Shown here in pieces: positions 1 through 9,495 of a stretch of DNA of 64,000 bases. Position numbers and translations under genes: made by a program. The notes under the pieces were generated by a model that was not told the origin of the DNA, made no database searches, and saw nothing but the letters and a program-made list of their open reading frames with translations. Every line of letters starts with the position of its first letter. The stretch's first letter is position 1. Origin of the DNA: Bacteroidales bacterium (GTDB taxonomy: Bacteria; Bacteroidota; Bacteroidia; Bacteroidales; UBA932); NCBI GenBank assembly GCA_017469425.1, contig JAFUGJ010000024.1:51738-115737 (forward strand), in the 5' to 3' direction.

Positions 1-1568
1 GACTGTACGGGGTCAAGAGCGAGATGGAGAACATCTGGCTGCGCTTCAAGGAGCCCGAGGCATACAAGGAGATTTCGGACAGGGTCAACCGCAATGTTAC
101 GGCGAGGGCCAAGGAAATAAATGATTTCGTCGCCCCCATAGAATCGGCCCTGAAGCAGGCTGACATCGCGTTCAGCATCAAAAAACGCATCAAGACCCCT
201 TACTCCGTGTGGTTCAAGATGCGCACCAAGAATGTGCCCTTCGAACAGATTTACGACCTGTATGCCGTACGCATCATATTTGACCCCACTTCGCCTGATG
301 CCGAGGTGGAACGCAGGCAGGCATATCTGATTTATTCCATACTTATCGGGCTTTACACCTCGCAGCAAAGCCGTTTCCGCGACTGGATAAGCACCCCCAA
401 GAGCAATGGCTATGAAGCCTTGCACTGTACTCTCATGAGCCAGGCCGGAATCTGGATAGAGGTTCAGATAAGGTCGCGCCGCATGGACGACATTGCCGAG
501 AAAGGCATCGCCGCGCATTGGGCTTACAAGAACGACGGTTATCTCTCCGAAGTCGACAGCGAGATGGACCGCTGGCTGAAGAAGGTGCAGGAAATACTTG
601 TCAGCGAGGATGTGAATGCAATCGAGTTGTTGGACATCATCCACAAGGACCTGGTCGCCACCGATATAGTGGTGTTCACCCCCAAGGGCGAGCAGCGTTC
701 CGTGCAGTATGGCGCCACCGTGCTGGATTTTGCATACAACATCCACACCCACATAGGGAACCAGGCAATTGCGGCAAAGGTCAATATGAAGCTTACCCCG
801 CTTTCCCAGACGCTCAAGGCCGGTGACCAGGTGGAAATCATTACGGCTGAAAGCGGAAAACCCAAGATTGAATGGCTGCAGTTCCTGCAGACCAGGCATG
901 CCCGCAATCAGGTTATCGAGTATTTCAAACGGGACAGGCGGAAACTTGTGGAAAGAGGCAAGGCCGTTTATGCCGAGCGGCTGTCTGCAATGGGCGTGGA
1001 GAACAGCAAAAGCAATGTCAAGCTCTTCCTGCGCTACAATATGCTGAACGATGCTTCGGAAATGTTTTTCCGCATAGGGCTCGGACTTATAGGCCCCGAG
1101 GCTTTCCGCAGCGCTTTCGGCTCCGGCCATGGCGAGGCTCCCCGTCTTCAGGGATACTCCATTGCAACATGCTGCAATCCCATTCCAGGCGACCCTGTAA
1201 TAGGATTCAGGAATGACGACGGCACGGTGCTCATTCATAAGAAATCATGCCCGGAACTCGAAAAACTCGCAATGAAATTCGGAAGCTCCCGTTTCGTGGT
1301 GGTTGACGATTTTGAAGGTGGACTCAGCGAGTTCCCCGTCAGGCTTTCCATACGCGGCATCGACACAAAGGGCCTGCTCAATAAAATCACCCAGTACATC
1401 TCCCTCACCATGGGCATCAACATACGCGAAATCCATCTAGGCGGCAAGGACGGTGTCATGGAAGGCTATATCGAGATGCTGGTGCACGACAGGCAGGTTC
1501 TTTCCGCCATGCTGAAGGGAATTGCGGGTATAGATGGCATACAAGATGTAGTACGGACAGATATATGA
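1..1568 (+). CDS. RelA/SpoT-family (p)ppGpp synthetase, 5' truncated by window edge
   Basis: Alarmone synthetase/hydrolase of the stringent response. The open frame continues upstream of the first in-window ATG (base 24) to the window edge, so the N-terminal HD hydrolase domain lies outside. Seen here: the synthetase domain (KTPYSVWFKM, then DLYAVRII, GYEALHCTLM and EVQIRS), a TGS domain (VVFTPKGEQRS to about residue 270 of the visible part), a Cys-containing region (ATCCNPIPGD) and a C-terminal ACT domain (LSIRGIDTKGLLNKI). This is the long Rel/SpoT layout. The stop overlaps the ATG of the next gene by 4 bases, so the two are probably translationally coupled. Whether hydrolase activity is retained cannot be judged from this part. 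Confidence 0.93.
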   Translation, partial: LYGVKSEMENIWLRFKEPEAYKEISDRVNRNVTARAKEINDFVAPIESALKQADIAFSIKKRIKTPYSVWFKMRTKNVPFEQIYDLYAVRIIFDPTSPDAEVERRQAYLIYSILIGLYTSQQSRFRDWISTPKSNGYEALHCTLMSQAGIWIEVQIRSRRMDDIAEKGIAAHWAYKNDGYLSEVDSEMDRWLKKVQEILVSEDVNAIELLDIIHKDLVATDIVVFTPKGEQRSVQYGATVLDFAYNIHTHIGNQAIAAKVNMKLTPLSQTLKAGDQVEIITAESGKPKIEWLQFLQTRHARNQVIEYFKRDRRKLVERGKAVYAERLSAMGVENSKSNVKLFLRYNMLNDASEMFFRIGLGLIGPEAFRSAFGSGHGEAPRLQGYSIATCCNPIPGDPVIGFRNDDGTVLIHKKSCPELEKLAMKFGSSRFVVVDDFEGGLSEFPVRLSIRGIDTKGLLNKITQYISLTMGINIREIHLGGKDGVMEGYIEMLVHDRQVLSAMLKGIAGIDGIQDVVRTDI

Positions 1569-3364
1569 TGAATATCAGAAAATACATACCCCTCTTCATA
1601 GCTTTGATGCTTGTTTCCCCGCTTGCGTTCGTGCATGGCTGCGCAAACACGACCGAAGCTCCTTCCGGCGGCAAGAAGGACACGATTCCTCCATTCATAA
1701 CAAACATCCGTCCTCTGCCGGGAGTCACCTCCTTCCCTCTCGAAGGCGGGAAAATCGTCTTCGATTTCAGCGAATATGTAACCTTGAAGACCGCTACCGA
1801 CATTTTCCTCTCCCCTCCTCTCGAGAAACGGCCCAAGGCCAGTGTGAAAGGCAAGTCGGTGGTCGTCACTTTCGAAGGAGCTCTCGAACCCTCCACCACA
1901 TATACCCTGAACCTGAACAATGCGATTGTCGACAATAACGAAGGCAACATTTTCCCCGGTTTTACCTATGTGTTCAGCACCGGAGAGAATATCGATTCCA
2001 TGTTCGTGACGGGTACCGTGCTGGATTGCAACACCCTCGCTCCCGTTAAAGGCGCAACCGTCATGCTTTACAAGGACCACCGCGACTCGGCGGTGTTCCT
2101 CGAGCGCCCCTATGCTGCAGGACGCACGGACGACTGGGGCTTTTTCGTAATTCCTTTCATACAGGATACGCTTTACCGCATCTATGCCATCAAGGATGCG
2201 AACGGCAACAACATCTATGATCCCGACCAGGAAAGGGTGGCATTCATCGATTCTCTTGTCCAGCCCAAATGGAAAGTGGCCGATACTATCCCGGAACTGT
2301 TAAAATACGACATGACCGACACCCTCGGATGCAAGGAAAGACGCAGTGAGCATGAACTGAAGATTTTCCGCGAGCGGCCTTCGAAGCAGCTGCTCATGAA
2401 CAAGGTCCGCACATCGCCGAGGTCGGCATACATAACCTTCATGGCTTCCAATGCCTGGATAGATTCGCTTTGGATTGGCGGTTACAGGGCCGACCAGGTC
2501 ATCACCCAGTTCAATATCATGCAGGACAGTCTGGAAATATGGCTGAACGACCGGCGTCCCGCTCCCGATACCATGCATCTTTTCGTGAATTATCGCAAAA
2601 CCGACTCTACCGGCATCATGCGCCCGGAACTGGAGCATCTGAAAATGGTCATGGATCCGGAAGTGAAGAAGAATTTCTCCAAGAGCCGCCGCAGGAACCT
2701 GAAGCATGAGGACACGATTTGCGTGTATACCCTGTCCGCAGAGGCCGACAAGGTGGAGCAGGACGGCTTTGTGCTTGAGTTCAAATATCCCATCATTTAT
2801 GAGAAATTCGACTCCGTGCAGTTCCGCTACATCAATCCCCGCCAGAAAGAGTTTACCGACAAAATCAAGGTGGAGCGCGACAGCATGAATCTGCGGAGGT
2901 ATGTCATAAGGCCCGAGGTCAAATTCCAGACAGGCTTCGAATACTTTCTCAAGATTCCCCACAGGGCTTTCCGCGACATCAACGGTTATTGGTCGGACAG
3001 TACGGAGGTGAAAGTCTCCCTGCCTACCGATGAAAACCTGAGCGTGATGCATGCGCTGTTTACAGGGGTCGACCGGAAGTATATCGTGGATATGCTGAAT
3101 GAGCAGAAGAACACGGTGCTCCGCAACTATGTCATAGATTCCGACTGCACCCTGGATTTCCCCTACCTGAAGGAAGGGAAATATTCGATTCGCATAACCG
3201 ACGACGGCAACAGAAACTCCATAGTCGATACCGGCGACCTGCTTTCGCACCGCCAGCCAGAGCCCGTGCTGTTCGTCAAGTTTGGCGACGAGGACTATAT
3301 TCAGATTCCCAAAGGCTCCGAAATCGACCAGACAATCAATGTAAAAGAATTATTCGGATACTGA
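1565..3364 (+). CDS. Large Ig-like domain lipoprotein (SbsA_Ig/Big_5 type), probably cell envelope
   Basis: 599 residues starting in the ATGA overlap with relA/spoT; a second ATG follows at once. The N-terminus is a lipoprotein signal (hydrophobic stretch ending in FVHGC), so the mature protein should be a lipid-anchored envelope protein. After the Cys come a short PSGGKKD linker and a bacterial Ig-like domain (DTIPPFITNIRPLPG, then FSEYV, and TTYTLNLNNAIVDNNEGN around residues 100-125), a pattern common in Bacteroidota lipoproteins annotated as Ig-like. The rest is beta-rich with no catalytic motif I recognise. It overlaps the next gene, a predicted outer-membrane barrel, by one base, suggesting a shared envelope role. 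The function is unknown. Confidence 0.8.
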   Translation: MMNIRKYIPLFIALMLVSPLAFVHGCANTTEAPSGGKKDTIPPFITNIRPLPGVTSFPLEGGKIVFDFSEYVTLKTATDIFLSPPLEKRPKASVKGKSVVVTFEGALEPSTTYTLNLNNAIVDNNEGNIFPGFTYVFSTGENIDSMFVTGTVLDCNTLAPVKGATVMLYKDHRDSAVFLERPYAAGRTDDWGFFVIPFIQDTLYRIYAIKDANGNNIYDPDQERVAFIDSLVQPKWKVADTIPELLKYDMTDTLGCKERRSEHELKIFRERPSKQLLMNKVRTSPRSAYITFMASNAWIDSLWIGGYRADQVITQFNIMQDSLEIWLNDRRPAPDTMHLFVNYRKTDSTGIMRPELEHLKMVMDPEVKKNFSKSRRRNLKHEDTICVYTLSAEADKVEQDGFVLEFKYPIIYEKFDSVQFRYINPRQKEFTDKIKVERDSMNLRRYVIRPEVKFQTGFEYFLKIPHRAFRDINGYWSDSTEVKVSLPTDENLSVMHALFTGVDRKYIVDMLNEQKNTVLRNYVIDSDCTLDFPYLKEGKYSIRITDDGNRNSIVDTGDLLSHRQPEPVLFVKFGDEDYIQIPKGSEIDQTINVKELFGY

Positions 3365-4233
3365 TGCGCAAAAGTCTTTTAATAACTGCCGCCCTTTTTG
3401 TCTGCTGTCTGCTGTCCGCCCAGGAAGCCGAAAACGGATACCTGCGCTACATTGCCGACACTACGACAAAGGTCCGGAACTATGCCGACATCAACAATTA
3501 CTCTCTGATTGGAGTGAACTATGGGGTTACTTTCTCCCAGATGCAGTTCAACCCTTCCCAGAAGCAGAGCTGGCTGTTCAATCCTGTGTATGTCTCGCTG
3601 ATGTACACCCACTATCTGAAACTGTTCCAGTACATGCCATATTTCGGCTATAAGGTAGGTATTGCTTATGGAAAAGAAGGCTACAGGTTCAAGGAAAACA
3701 AGGACACCCATACGACTTTTTCCATAGAAGGAGCGCATGAGGCCGTGATTGATGTGGTGGAAGTGCCTTTCCTTGCCCATTTCCATTATGATGCGCTTCA
3801 TTTCAAGCTCATGGTCGACGCAGGGCTTTACGCTGGCTACAGGCTCGGCATAGAGCGCCGCGGCGACAATGTGAAAGACGGAATGGCGCGCTCATTCGCC
3901 ACTACCGACCTCCGACCCGAATACGGCCTTCAGGGAGGCGGCGGAATCGGCTTCGTGTTCAGTCCGGTGGAACTCCACATTTCGGCCCTGGTGCGTTATT
4001 CCTGGTCGAGCCTCTACGAACCCGATTCATCGCCCTCGGTAAACAACAAGTATTATTATCGCTTCGCATATCCTCTCGATGTTTCGATTATGGCCGGTGT
4101 ACATTTCCAGATAAGCAAGCGCACCGGACGCACTTCCGCCGACCTTCGCAGACAGGCCATGGAGATAGTTAAAAACGGATGGGACATAGAAAATGTTGAA
4201 ACAGAAGACAATTCAGGTAAAAGTGGGGAATGA
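3364..4233 (+). CDS. Outer-membrane beta-barrel protein (PorT-like fold)
   Basis: 289 residues with a signal peptide ending near LLSAQ. The rest alternates aromatic and polar residues in short strands, with no cytoplasmic motif, as expected for an 8- to 10-stranded outer-membrane barrel of the PorT/OmpW-like sort. The ATG overlaps the upstream stop by one base, and the 3' end overlaps ispG by 41 bases, so it is internal to the relA/spoT-lipoprotein-barrel-ispG operon. A barrel cotranscribed with a lipoprotein could mean the two act together at the outer membrane; this is inference. The family assignment rests on overall character, not a diagnostic motif. Confidence 0.72.
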   Translation: MRKSLLITAALFVCCLLSAQEAENGYLRYIADTTTKVRNYADINNYSLIGVNYGVTFSQMQFNPSQKQSWLFNPVYVSLMYTHYLKLFQYMPYFGYKVGIAYGKEGYRFKENKDTHTTFSIEGAHEAVIDVVEVPFLAHFHYDALHFKLMVDAGLYAGYRLGIERRGDNVKDGMARSFATTDLRPEYGLQGGGGIGFVFSPVELHISALVRYSWSSLYEPDSSPSVNNKYYYRFAYPLDVSIMAGVHFQISKRTGRTSADLRRQAMEIVKNGWDIENVETEDNSGKSGE

Positions 4234-5545
4234 CCTTCTTATCGGCGACCCCTCTCACATAGTTATCCAGACGATGTGCAATACGCACACCAACGATATT
4301 GATGCCACCCTGGCGCAATGCAGACAGCTCGCCGCCTCCGGGGCTGAGTTGATTCGCATTACCGTGCCCGGCATGAAGGATGTTCCCTGTATCGGGGAGA
4401 TTCACGACACCCTCAGGGCCGAAGGCATTGCAACCCCTTTGGTGGCGGATATTCATTTTTCTTCGGAAACCGCCATTGCAGTTGCCTCCATAGTCGAAAA
4501 GGTCCGCATCAATCCGGGTAATTTCCATCCTGACCATGAAGAGGCCAAGGCCCGGTTCGCGAAGCTGGTGTCCGTTTGCAAGGCGCATGGAACTGCAATC
4601 CGTATCGGTCTGAATCACGGTTCGCTCGGCAAATACATTACCGAACTCTACGGCAACACTCCCCTTGCCATGGCGAAAGCCGCAATGGAATGGCTTGCGC
4701 TCTGCGACGAGAACGATTTCCACAATGTTGTGGTGTCGCTGAAGTCAAGCAACACAGTTGTGATGGTGGAGGCATACCGCATTCTGCAGAAGCTGATGCA
4801 GGAGGCTGGCTGCGTCTATCCCCTTCATCTCGGGGTTACGGAAGCAGGCAATGGCGACAGCGGACGCATCAAATCCTGCGTCGGCATTTCCGCCCTGCTC
4901 TCCCAGGGCATAGGCAATACCATTCGCGTCTCGCTCACGGAGGACCCTGCCGCCGAACTCCCGGTAGCGGCATTCCTCGCAGACAGGTACGGCGGCAAGA
5001 GCAAGAGTTCCCTTATATCCTGTACGACTAAGGACCGCGTTGCATACGCTGAGTATTCTTCTCCCGACAGGACTACGCTGATGCTTGATGCCGCCTGCGA
5101 CTTTGGCCGCGCCCTTCTTGACCGCGAAATCGACGATGTGGTATTCTCCGGAAACTACATTGCAGACAACGGGGAGAGCGTAGACATAGCCGAATCCGGA
5201 TTCGGAAGCTATCTGCAGGATGAAATCCTCCAGGCTGCGCGGAGGCGTTTCTACAAGCCCGAATACATTGCCTGCCCCGGATGCGGGAGGACCATGTATA
5301 ATCTTCAGGAGGCCTTCGAAACTGTCAAGCGGCGCACTTCGCATCTCAAGGGAATGGTAATTGCCGTGATGGGCTGCATAGTTAACGGCCCCGGAGAGAT
5401 GGCGGATGCCGACTGGGGCTATGTGGGAGAAGGAAACGGCAAGGTGAGCATATACAAAAAGAATGTGCCCATACTGAGGCACATTCCTGAGTCTGAAGCC
5501 GTTGACCGTCTGCTCGAACTTATCGATGCGGAAGTTCGGCAATGA
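4193..5545 (+). CDS. ispG: 4-hydroxy-3-methylbut-2-enyl diphosphate synthase, intermediate-length insert form
   Basis: Penultimate enzyme of the MEP isoprenoid pathway, converting MEcPP to HMBPP with a [4Fe-4S] cluster. The 450 residues contain the TIM barrel (VIQTMCNTHT near residue 25 to NTIRVSLTEDP near 250) and the C-terminal cluster domain with Cys361, Cys364 (CPGC), Cys395 (MGCIVNGPGE) and Glu402. Between them lies an insert of roughly 90 residues (about 268-356). Bacteroidota and plant IspG usually carry a much larger extra domain (total near 600) and the short proteobacterial form has almost none, so this is intermediate. The start gives the standard lead-in QVKVGN. Its 3' end overlaps the convergent psd by 26 bases. 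Confidence 0.95.
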   Translation: MLKQKTIQVKVGNDLLIGDPSHIVIQTMCNTHTNDIDATLAQCRQLAASGAELIRITVPGMKDVPCIGEIHDTLRAEGIATPLVADIHFSSETAIAVASIVEKVRINPGNFHPDHEEAKARFAKLVSVCKAHGTAIRIGLNHGSLGKYITELYGNTPLAMAKAAMEWLALCDENDFHNVVVSLKSSNTVVMVEAYRILQKLMQEAGCVYPLHLGVTEAGNGDSGRIKSCVGISALLSQGIGNTIRVSLTEDPAAELPVAAFLADRYGGKSKSSLISCTTKDRVAYAEYSSPDRTTLMLDAACDFGRALLDREIDDVVFSGNYIADNGESVDIAESGFGSYLQDEILQAARRRFYKPEYIACPGCGRTMYNLQEAFETVKRRTSHLKGMVIAVMGCIVNGPGEMADADWGYVGEGNGKVSIYKKNVPILRHIPESEAVDRLLELIDAEVRQ

Positions 5546-6185
5546 TGCTTTCGCAGGCGCGGACCTTGTCGCCGACCTTCACATTAATCTTTGTATCCAG
5601 AGGGAGATAATAATCCACCCGCGAGCCGAACTTGATGATGCCGCACTGCTTTCCGGATTCGACCCGGAGCCCGTCGGTGGCATAGTTCACTATGCGCCGT
5701 GCAAAGGTGCCCGCAATCTGTTTGAAAAAGACCTTGTCGCCGTCCGGCGTACGCAGGCATACCGAATGATGCTCATTGTCGGTGGAAGATTTGGGAAGGA
5801 ATGCCAGCAAATGCTTTCCGGGGTGATACTTCGTGTATTCCACTTCCCCGTTCACGGGCCAGAAATTGGCGTGGACATCGAAAAAGTCCATATATACGCA
5901 AACCCTCTTGCAAAGCACCTTCAGGTATTCCTCCTCCACGCATTCATCCACAATCACCACTATCCCGTCGGCTGCGCTTGCAACAAGATGTCCGCTTCCG
6001 GCAGCCTCCCTTTCCGGCACCCGGAAAAAGAATACCTGCCAGATACAGAAAACCCAGGCAAAAACGATTACCGCCCATTTCAGCCATGCCGCCGAAATGA
6101 AATGATAGCTCAGAACCATTACTATCGCAGCAATGATGAATACCACGGCCAGGGTTCCGAAGGAGTTGTGGTCGATACGGGTCAT
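5520..6185 (-). CDS. psd: Phosphatidylserine decarboxylase, short form
   Basis: Converts phosphatidylserine to phosphatidylethanolamine at the inner membrane. 221 residues: two hydrophobic segments near residues 10-55 for membrane attachment, then a lipoyl-like core with SAADGIVV, the conserved VYMDFFDVHANFWPVNG segment, and near the C-terminus IIKFGSRVDYYLP, where the Gly-Ser bond is the self-cleavage site that makes the pyruvoyl cofactor. The length fits the short, archaeal-like class common in Bacteroidota. cdsA lies one base upstream on the same strand and supplies CDP-diacylglycerol, so the pair forms a phospholipid operon behind ftsH. Confidence 0.93.
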   Translation of the reverse strand: MTRIDHNSFGTLAVVFIIAAIVMVLSYHFISAAWLKWAVIVFAWVFCIWQVFFFRVPEREAAGSGHLVASAADGIVVIVDECVEEEYLKVLCKRVCVYMDFFDVHANFWPVNGEVEYTKYHPGKHLLAFLPKSSTDNEHHSVCLRTPDGDKVFFKQIAGTFARRIVNYATDGLRVESGKQCGIIKFGSRVDYYLPLDTKINVKVGDKVRACESIIAELPHR

Positions 6186-6186
6186 A

Positions 6187-6840
6187 TTATAAAAGTTTAA
6201 AGATGAGCAGGTAAAGGCCCCCGACGGGAAAAGCCGCCAGGGAACTGTCGAAGCGGTCCAGCAGCCCTCCGTGGCCGGGGATTATATTCCCCGAATCCTT
6301 GGCCCCGCAGCGGCGCTTCCAAAGCGATTCCAGAAGGTCGCCGCATACTCCCGCGCAGTGAACAAGCACCGCAAGCACGAGGCAGTGTACGAGCGGAATG
6401 GCGGAAAGCAGGTTGAAATGCAGGATTACGGCGGCGACAACGCTGAATGCGAGTCCGCCCCAGAAACCTATCCATGATTTGTTGGGTGATATGGACGGGG
6501 CAAGTTTCCGGCTTCCTTCTTTCTGTCCGAACAGTGAACCGACGCAGAAGGCTCCCACATCGGAACTCCATATAATGATGAAAAAGGCCAGTATCAGAAG
6601 GCCGGAGAATTCTCCTCCAGGAAATCCGAGCCGGTATATCAGGGAAACCGATGCTATTATGTAAACAATTCCGATAGGAAGATAGGCGGCCTTTCCGGAC
6701 AGCTTGACAAACTCGTACAACATTCCGCCGCAGATGAAAAGCAGCAGGGCCGTGAAGACATACTTGTCAATGAGAAGCCCCGCCAACATTACAAGAATGA
6801 AGACGGTGCCTGAAATGCCTCTTGTGACTACCTTGTTCAT
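6187..6840 (-). CDS. cdsA: Phosphatidate cytidylyltransferase
   Basis: Makes CDP-diacylglycerol from phosphatidic acid and CTP, the entry to phospholipid synthesis. The 217-residue multi-span protein ends with the family signature WKRRCGAKDSGN...PGHGGLLDRFDS, containing the Lys-Asp and HGG-DR-D residues that bind metal and substrate; SPNKSWIGFWGG precedes it. It is shorter than the usual 260-285 residues, missing some N-terminal membrane spans. The start is 2 bases from the end of ftsH on the same strand and psd follows, so ftsH-cdsA-psd read as one transcript. There is no sign of damage. Confidence 0.93.
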   Translation of the reverse strand: MNKVVTRGISGTVFILVMLAGLLIDKYVFTALLLFICGGMLYEFVKLSGKAAYLPIGIVYIIASVSLIYRLGFPGGEFSGLLILAFFIIIWSSDVGAFCVGSLFGQKEGSRKLAPSISPNKSWIGFWGGLAFSVVAAVILHFNLLSAIPLVHCLVLAVLVHCAGVCGDLLESLWKRRCGAKDSGNIIPGHGGLLDRFDSSLAAFPVGGLYLLIFKLL

Positions 6841-6842
6841 CT

Positions 6843-8765
6843 TTAATCGGCTTTGGCCTTGGGGCCGAGGATTGCTTCTATGTCATCTGCAAATATAACT
6901 TCTTTTTCGAGAAGCATTGCAGCAACTTTCTCAAAAGCGTCGCGATTGTCGGAAAGCAGGGCAAGGGTGCGTCTGTGAACCTCCGCCACGAGGTCCTTGA
7001 CCTCCTGGTCCATAAGTTCTGCGGTTTTCTCGGAATAAGGCTTGGATAGGTCGTATCCGCGGGCTCCTGTGGAATCGTAGAAGGATATTTCACCGACCTT
7101 CTCGCTCATTCCATAGTACTGCACCATGCTGTAGGCAATCTTGGTGAGCCTTTCGAGGTCGTTGAGCGCTCCCGAAGCAGGTTCTCCGTTGATGAGCTCT
7201 TCGGCTGCGCGTCCTCCCATCAGGGTGCACATTTCATCCATCATCCACGACTTGGAAAGAATTTTCCTTTCGCTTGGAAGGCTCCAGGTAAGGCCGAGGG
7301 CCTGTCCGCGCGGTATGAGGCTGACTTTGAACACAGGGTCGGCATAGGGCAGGAGCCATCCTACCACTGCATGCCCGGCCTCATGGTAGGCGGTCGTCCG
7401 TTTTTCTGCAGGCGTCATTATCGTGGAACTCTTGCGCTCCAGGCCCCCTACTATTCTGTCGACCGCATCCAGGAAATCCTGTTGAGTGATTGCCGTGCGG
7501 TTTCGCCTTGCCGCTGTGAGGGCAGCTTCGTTGCAGACATTGGCTATGTCTGCGCCGGAGAAGCCCGGAGTATGCTTGGCCATGAATTCCACATTGAAGT
7601 CGGAGTCCAGCTTCAGCCCGCGGAGATGGACTTTGAATATCTCTTCCCTCTCCTTGAGTTCGGGGAGTTCGACATGAATCTGCCTGTCGAATCGTCCGGC
7701 CCTCATGAGGGCACTGTCGAGAATGTCGGCGCGGTTGGTGGCGGCGAGCACGATTACGCCGCTGTTGGTTCCGAAACCGTCCATTTCGGTAAGCAGCTGG
7801 TTAAGAGTATTTTCCCGTTCGTCATTCGACGACCATCCCACATTCTTTCCCCTGGCACGGCCTACGGCGTCGATTTCGTCGATGAACACGATGCACGGGG
7901 CTTTCTCTTTGGCCTGGGCAAAAAGGTCGCGCACTCGGCTGGCGCCGACTCCCACGAACATTTCCACGAAATCGGAACCGCTGATGGAGAAGAAAGGCAC
8001 ATCCGCCTCTCCGGCCACTGCCTTTGCAAGCAGGGTCTTGCCTGTGCCGGGAGGGCCTACCAGCAATGCACCCTTGGGAATCTTGCCTCCGAGAGCGGTA
8101 TATTTCTGGGGATTCTTCAGGAAATCGACGATTTCCATCACTTCTTCCTTGGCACCGTACAGTCCGGCGACATCCTTGAAAGTAACCTTGACCGAGTTCT
8201 TGTCGGCGAGTTTTCCGGTCGCTTTCCCTACATTGAATATGCCGCCGGGGCCTCCCTGGCCTTTTCCGCCGCCCATGGCTCCGCTCATGCCGCGGAACAT
8301 CCATACCCACATGAGAATCAGCAGCACCACCCATATCCAGTCGAACATGTTGTGCCACATCTTGTTCTCGCTCTTCATCACGAGTTTTACCGGACTGGCC
8401 TGGGGATTGGTGAGCGCAAGTTCGGAATTAAGGTTTTCCATTTCAAGTTCGGGGTCGAACTTGTCGGAAACGATGAATGTGAAGTGCGGCGACTTGGGCG
8501 GCACCTGCGAATTGGGAAACATGTCGGCGTATTTGCCGAGCGCTTCAGGGCGCACCGAGACATTGCCCTTGTAGGAGTCGCGAATGAAAACTATCTCTTT
8601 TACATCACCGCTCCTAACCATCTGTTTGACCTGGCTCCATTCTATCTTTTCGGGGCCGTTGCCGGAACTGCGGAACAGCATGTACCCCATGGAGAGTACC
8701 AAAATCAGATAGAGCCAGGAAAAGTTGAAGCGGATGACGAATCGTTTATTCTGTTTGTCTGCCAT
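6843..8765 (-). CDS. ftsH: ATP-dependent zinc metalloprotease FtsH
   Basis: Membrane-anchored AAA+ protease degrading misfolded membrane and regulatory proteins. 640 residues: first transmembrane helix about 15-31, a periplasmic domain to about 135, second helix about 140-158, Walker A GPPGTGKT at 237-244, Walker B VFIDEID near 293-299, the second region of homology ([20 protein letters not shown]) and the zinc-protease motif HEAGH at 461-465. Length and order are standard. The start lies 52 bases from the divergent birA start, with a minus-strand TATATTTG -7 box between. cdsA and psd follow downstream on the same strand. Confidence 0.97.
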   Translation of the reverse strand: MADKQNKRFVIRFNFSWLYLILVLSMGYMLFRSSGNGPEKIEWSQVKQMVRSGDVKEIVFIRDSYKGNVSVRPEALGKYADMFPNSQVPPKSPHFTFIVSDKFDPELEMENLNSELALTNPQASPVKLVMKSENKMWHNMFDWIWVVLLILMWVWMFRGMSGAMGGGKGQGGPGGIFNVGKATGKLADKNSVKVTFKDVAGLYGAKEEVMEIVDFLKNPQKYTALGGKIPKGALLVGPPGTGKTLLAKAVAGEADVPFFSISGSDFVEMFVGVGASRVRDLFAQAKEKAPCIVFIDEIDAVGRARGKNVGWSSNDERENTLNQLLTEMDGFGTNSGVIVLAATNRADILDSALMRAGRFDRQIHVELPELKEREEIFKVHLRGLKLDSDFNVEFMAKHTPGFSGADIANVCNEAALTAARRNRTAITQQDFLDAVDRIVGGLERKSSTIMTPAEKRTTAYHEAGHAVVGWLLPYADPVFKVSLIPRGQALGLTWSLPSERKILSKSWMMDEMCTLMGGRAAEELINGEPASGALNDLERLTKIAYSMVQYYGMSEKVGEISFYDSTGARGYDLSKPYSEKTAELMDQEVKDLVAEVHRRTLALLSDNRDAFEKVAAMLLEKEVIFADDIEAILGPKAKAD

Positions 8766-8817
8766 TTCAGAGTTTAATTGTAAATTTGCACTAAAGTTTA
8801 CAAATATAACAACAAAA
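8766..8817. promoter_or_regulatory. Divergent ftsH/birA promoter region
   Basis: The 52-base gap between two divergent genes holds two TAnnTTTG -7 boxes: TAAATTTG on the plus strand at 8781-8788 for birA, and TATATTTG on the minus strand at 8808-8801 for ftsH. No good TTTG -33 element at the expected spacing was found for either, so only the -7 boxes are supported. Confidence 0.55.
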
Positions 8818-9495
8818 ATGACACCAAGGAACGGTACGGGACATATCTATTGGTACGAAAGCATTGATTCTACAAATCTTGAAGTCAGGAGGCGCATTGC
8901 GGAGCTTGACAATTTGTCAGTAATCGCTGCGCGATTCCAGACGGCAGGACGCGGGCAGGGTTCCCATACCTGGATTTCGCCGGAGGATGAGAACCTTACC
9001 TTTACCGTTCTCCTGCGCTTCGCTAATGGCGGAATCTCTCCGCTCCCGGCCCAGGATGTAGTTCGCATCACGCAGATGGCGACGCTTGCCATTTTCGATT
9101 TCCTGAAGGAGGAAGGAATAGTGTCGCGCATCAAATGGCCAAACGACATCTGGGTGGGCGACAGAAAGATATGCGGGATGCTGATAGAAAACATTCTTGA
9201 CGGCAGCTTTGTATTCGGGAGCATCGTTGGGATTGGTCTGAACCTTAACCAGAAAGAGTTCGACCCGTCCCTTCCCAATCCCGTGTCGCTGAGCCAGCTG
9301 ACAGGCAGGCAATATCCGGTGGAGGAAACCTTGCAGAGGGTATATGAAAATATTTGCCGCCAGGCAGTCCTGCTGGACACGCCCGACGGCAGATGCGAGT
9401 TGGAAAAAAGATTCAGTCAGCATTTGTTCCATCTGGACAGGAGCCGTCAGGAACAGTTAAGTTCCGCTATCGAGGATTTCGAAGCAAATCGATAG
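8818..9495 (+). CDS. birA: Biotin--[acetyl-CoA-carboxylase] ligase, without DNA-binding domain
   Basis: Attaches biotin to the carboxyl carrier protein. 225 residues from ATG 8818; the open frame runs further upstream but would enter ftsH. Motifs: YESIDSTN, the biotinyl-AMP loop GRGQGSHTW, and KWPNDIWVGDRKICGMLIEN. The N-terminal winged helix that makes E. coli BirA a repressor is absent, so this is a ligase only. In Bacteroidota the gene is often near rsfS and ftsH; no rsfS is seen here. The 3' end overlaps convergent rpe by 29 bases. Confidence 0.92.
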   Translation: MTPRNGTGHIYWYESIDSTNLEVRRRIAELDNLSVIAARFQTAGRGQGSHTWISPEDENLTFTVLLRFANGGISPLPAQDVVRITQMATLAIFDFLKEEGIVSRIKWPNDIWVGDRKICGMLIENILDGSFVFGSIVGIGLNLNQKEFDPSLPNPVSLSQLTGRQYPVEETLQRVYENICRQAVLLDTPDGRCELEKRFSQHLFHLDRSRQEQLSSAIEDFEANR

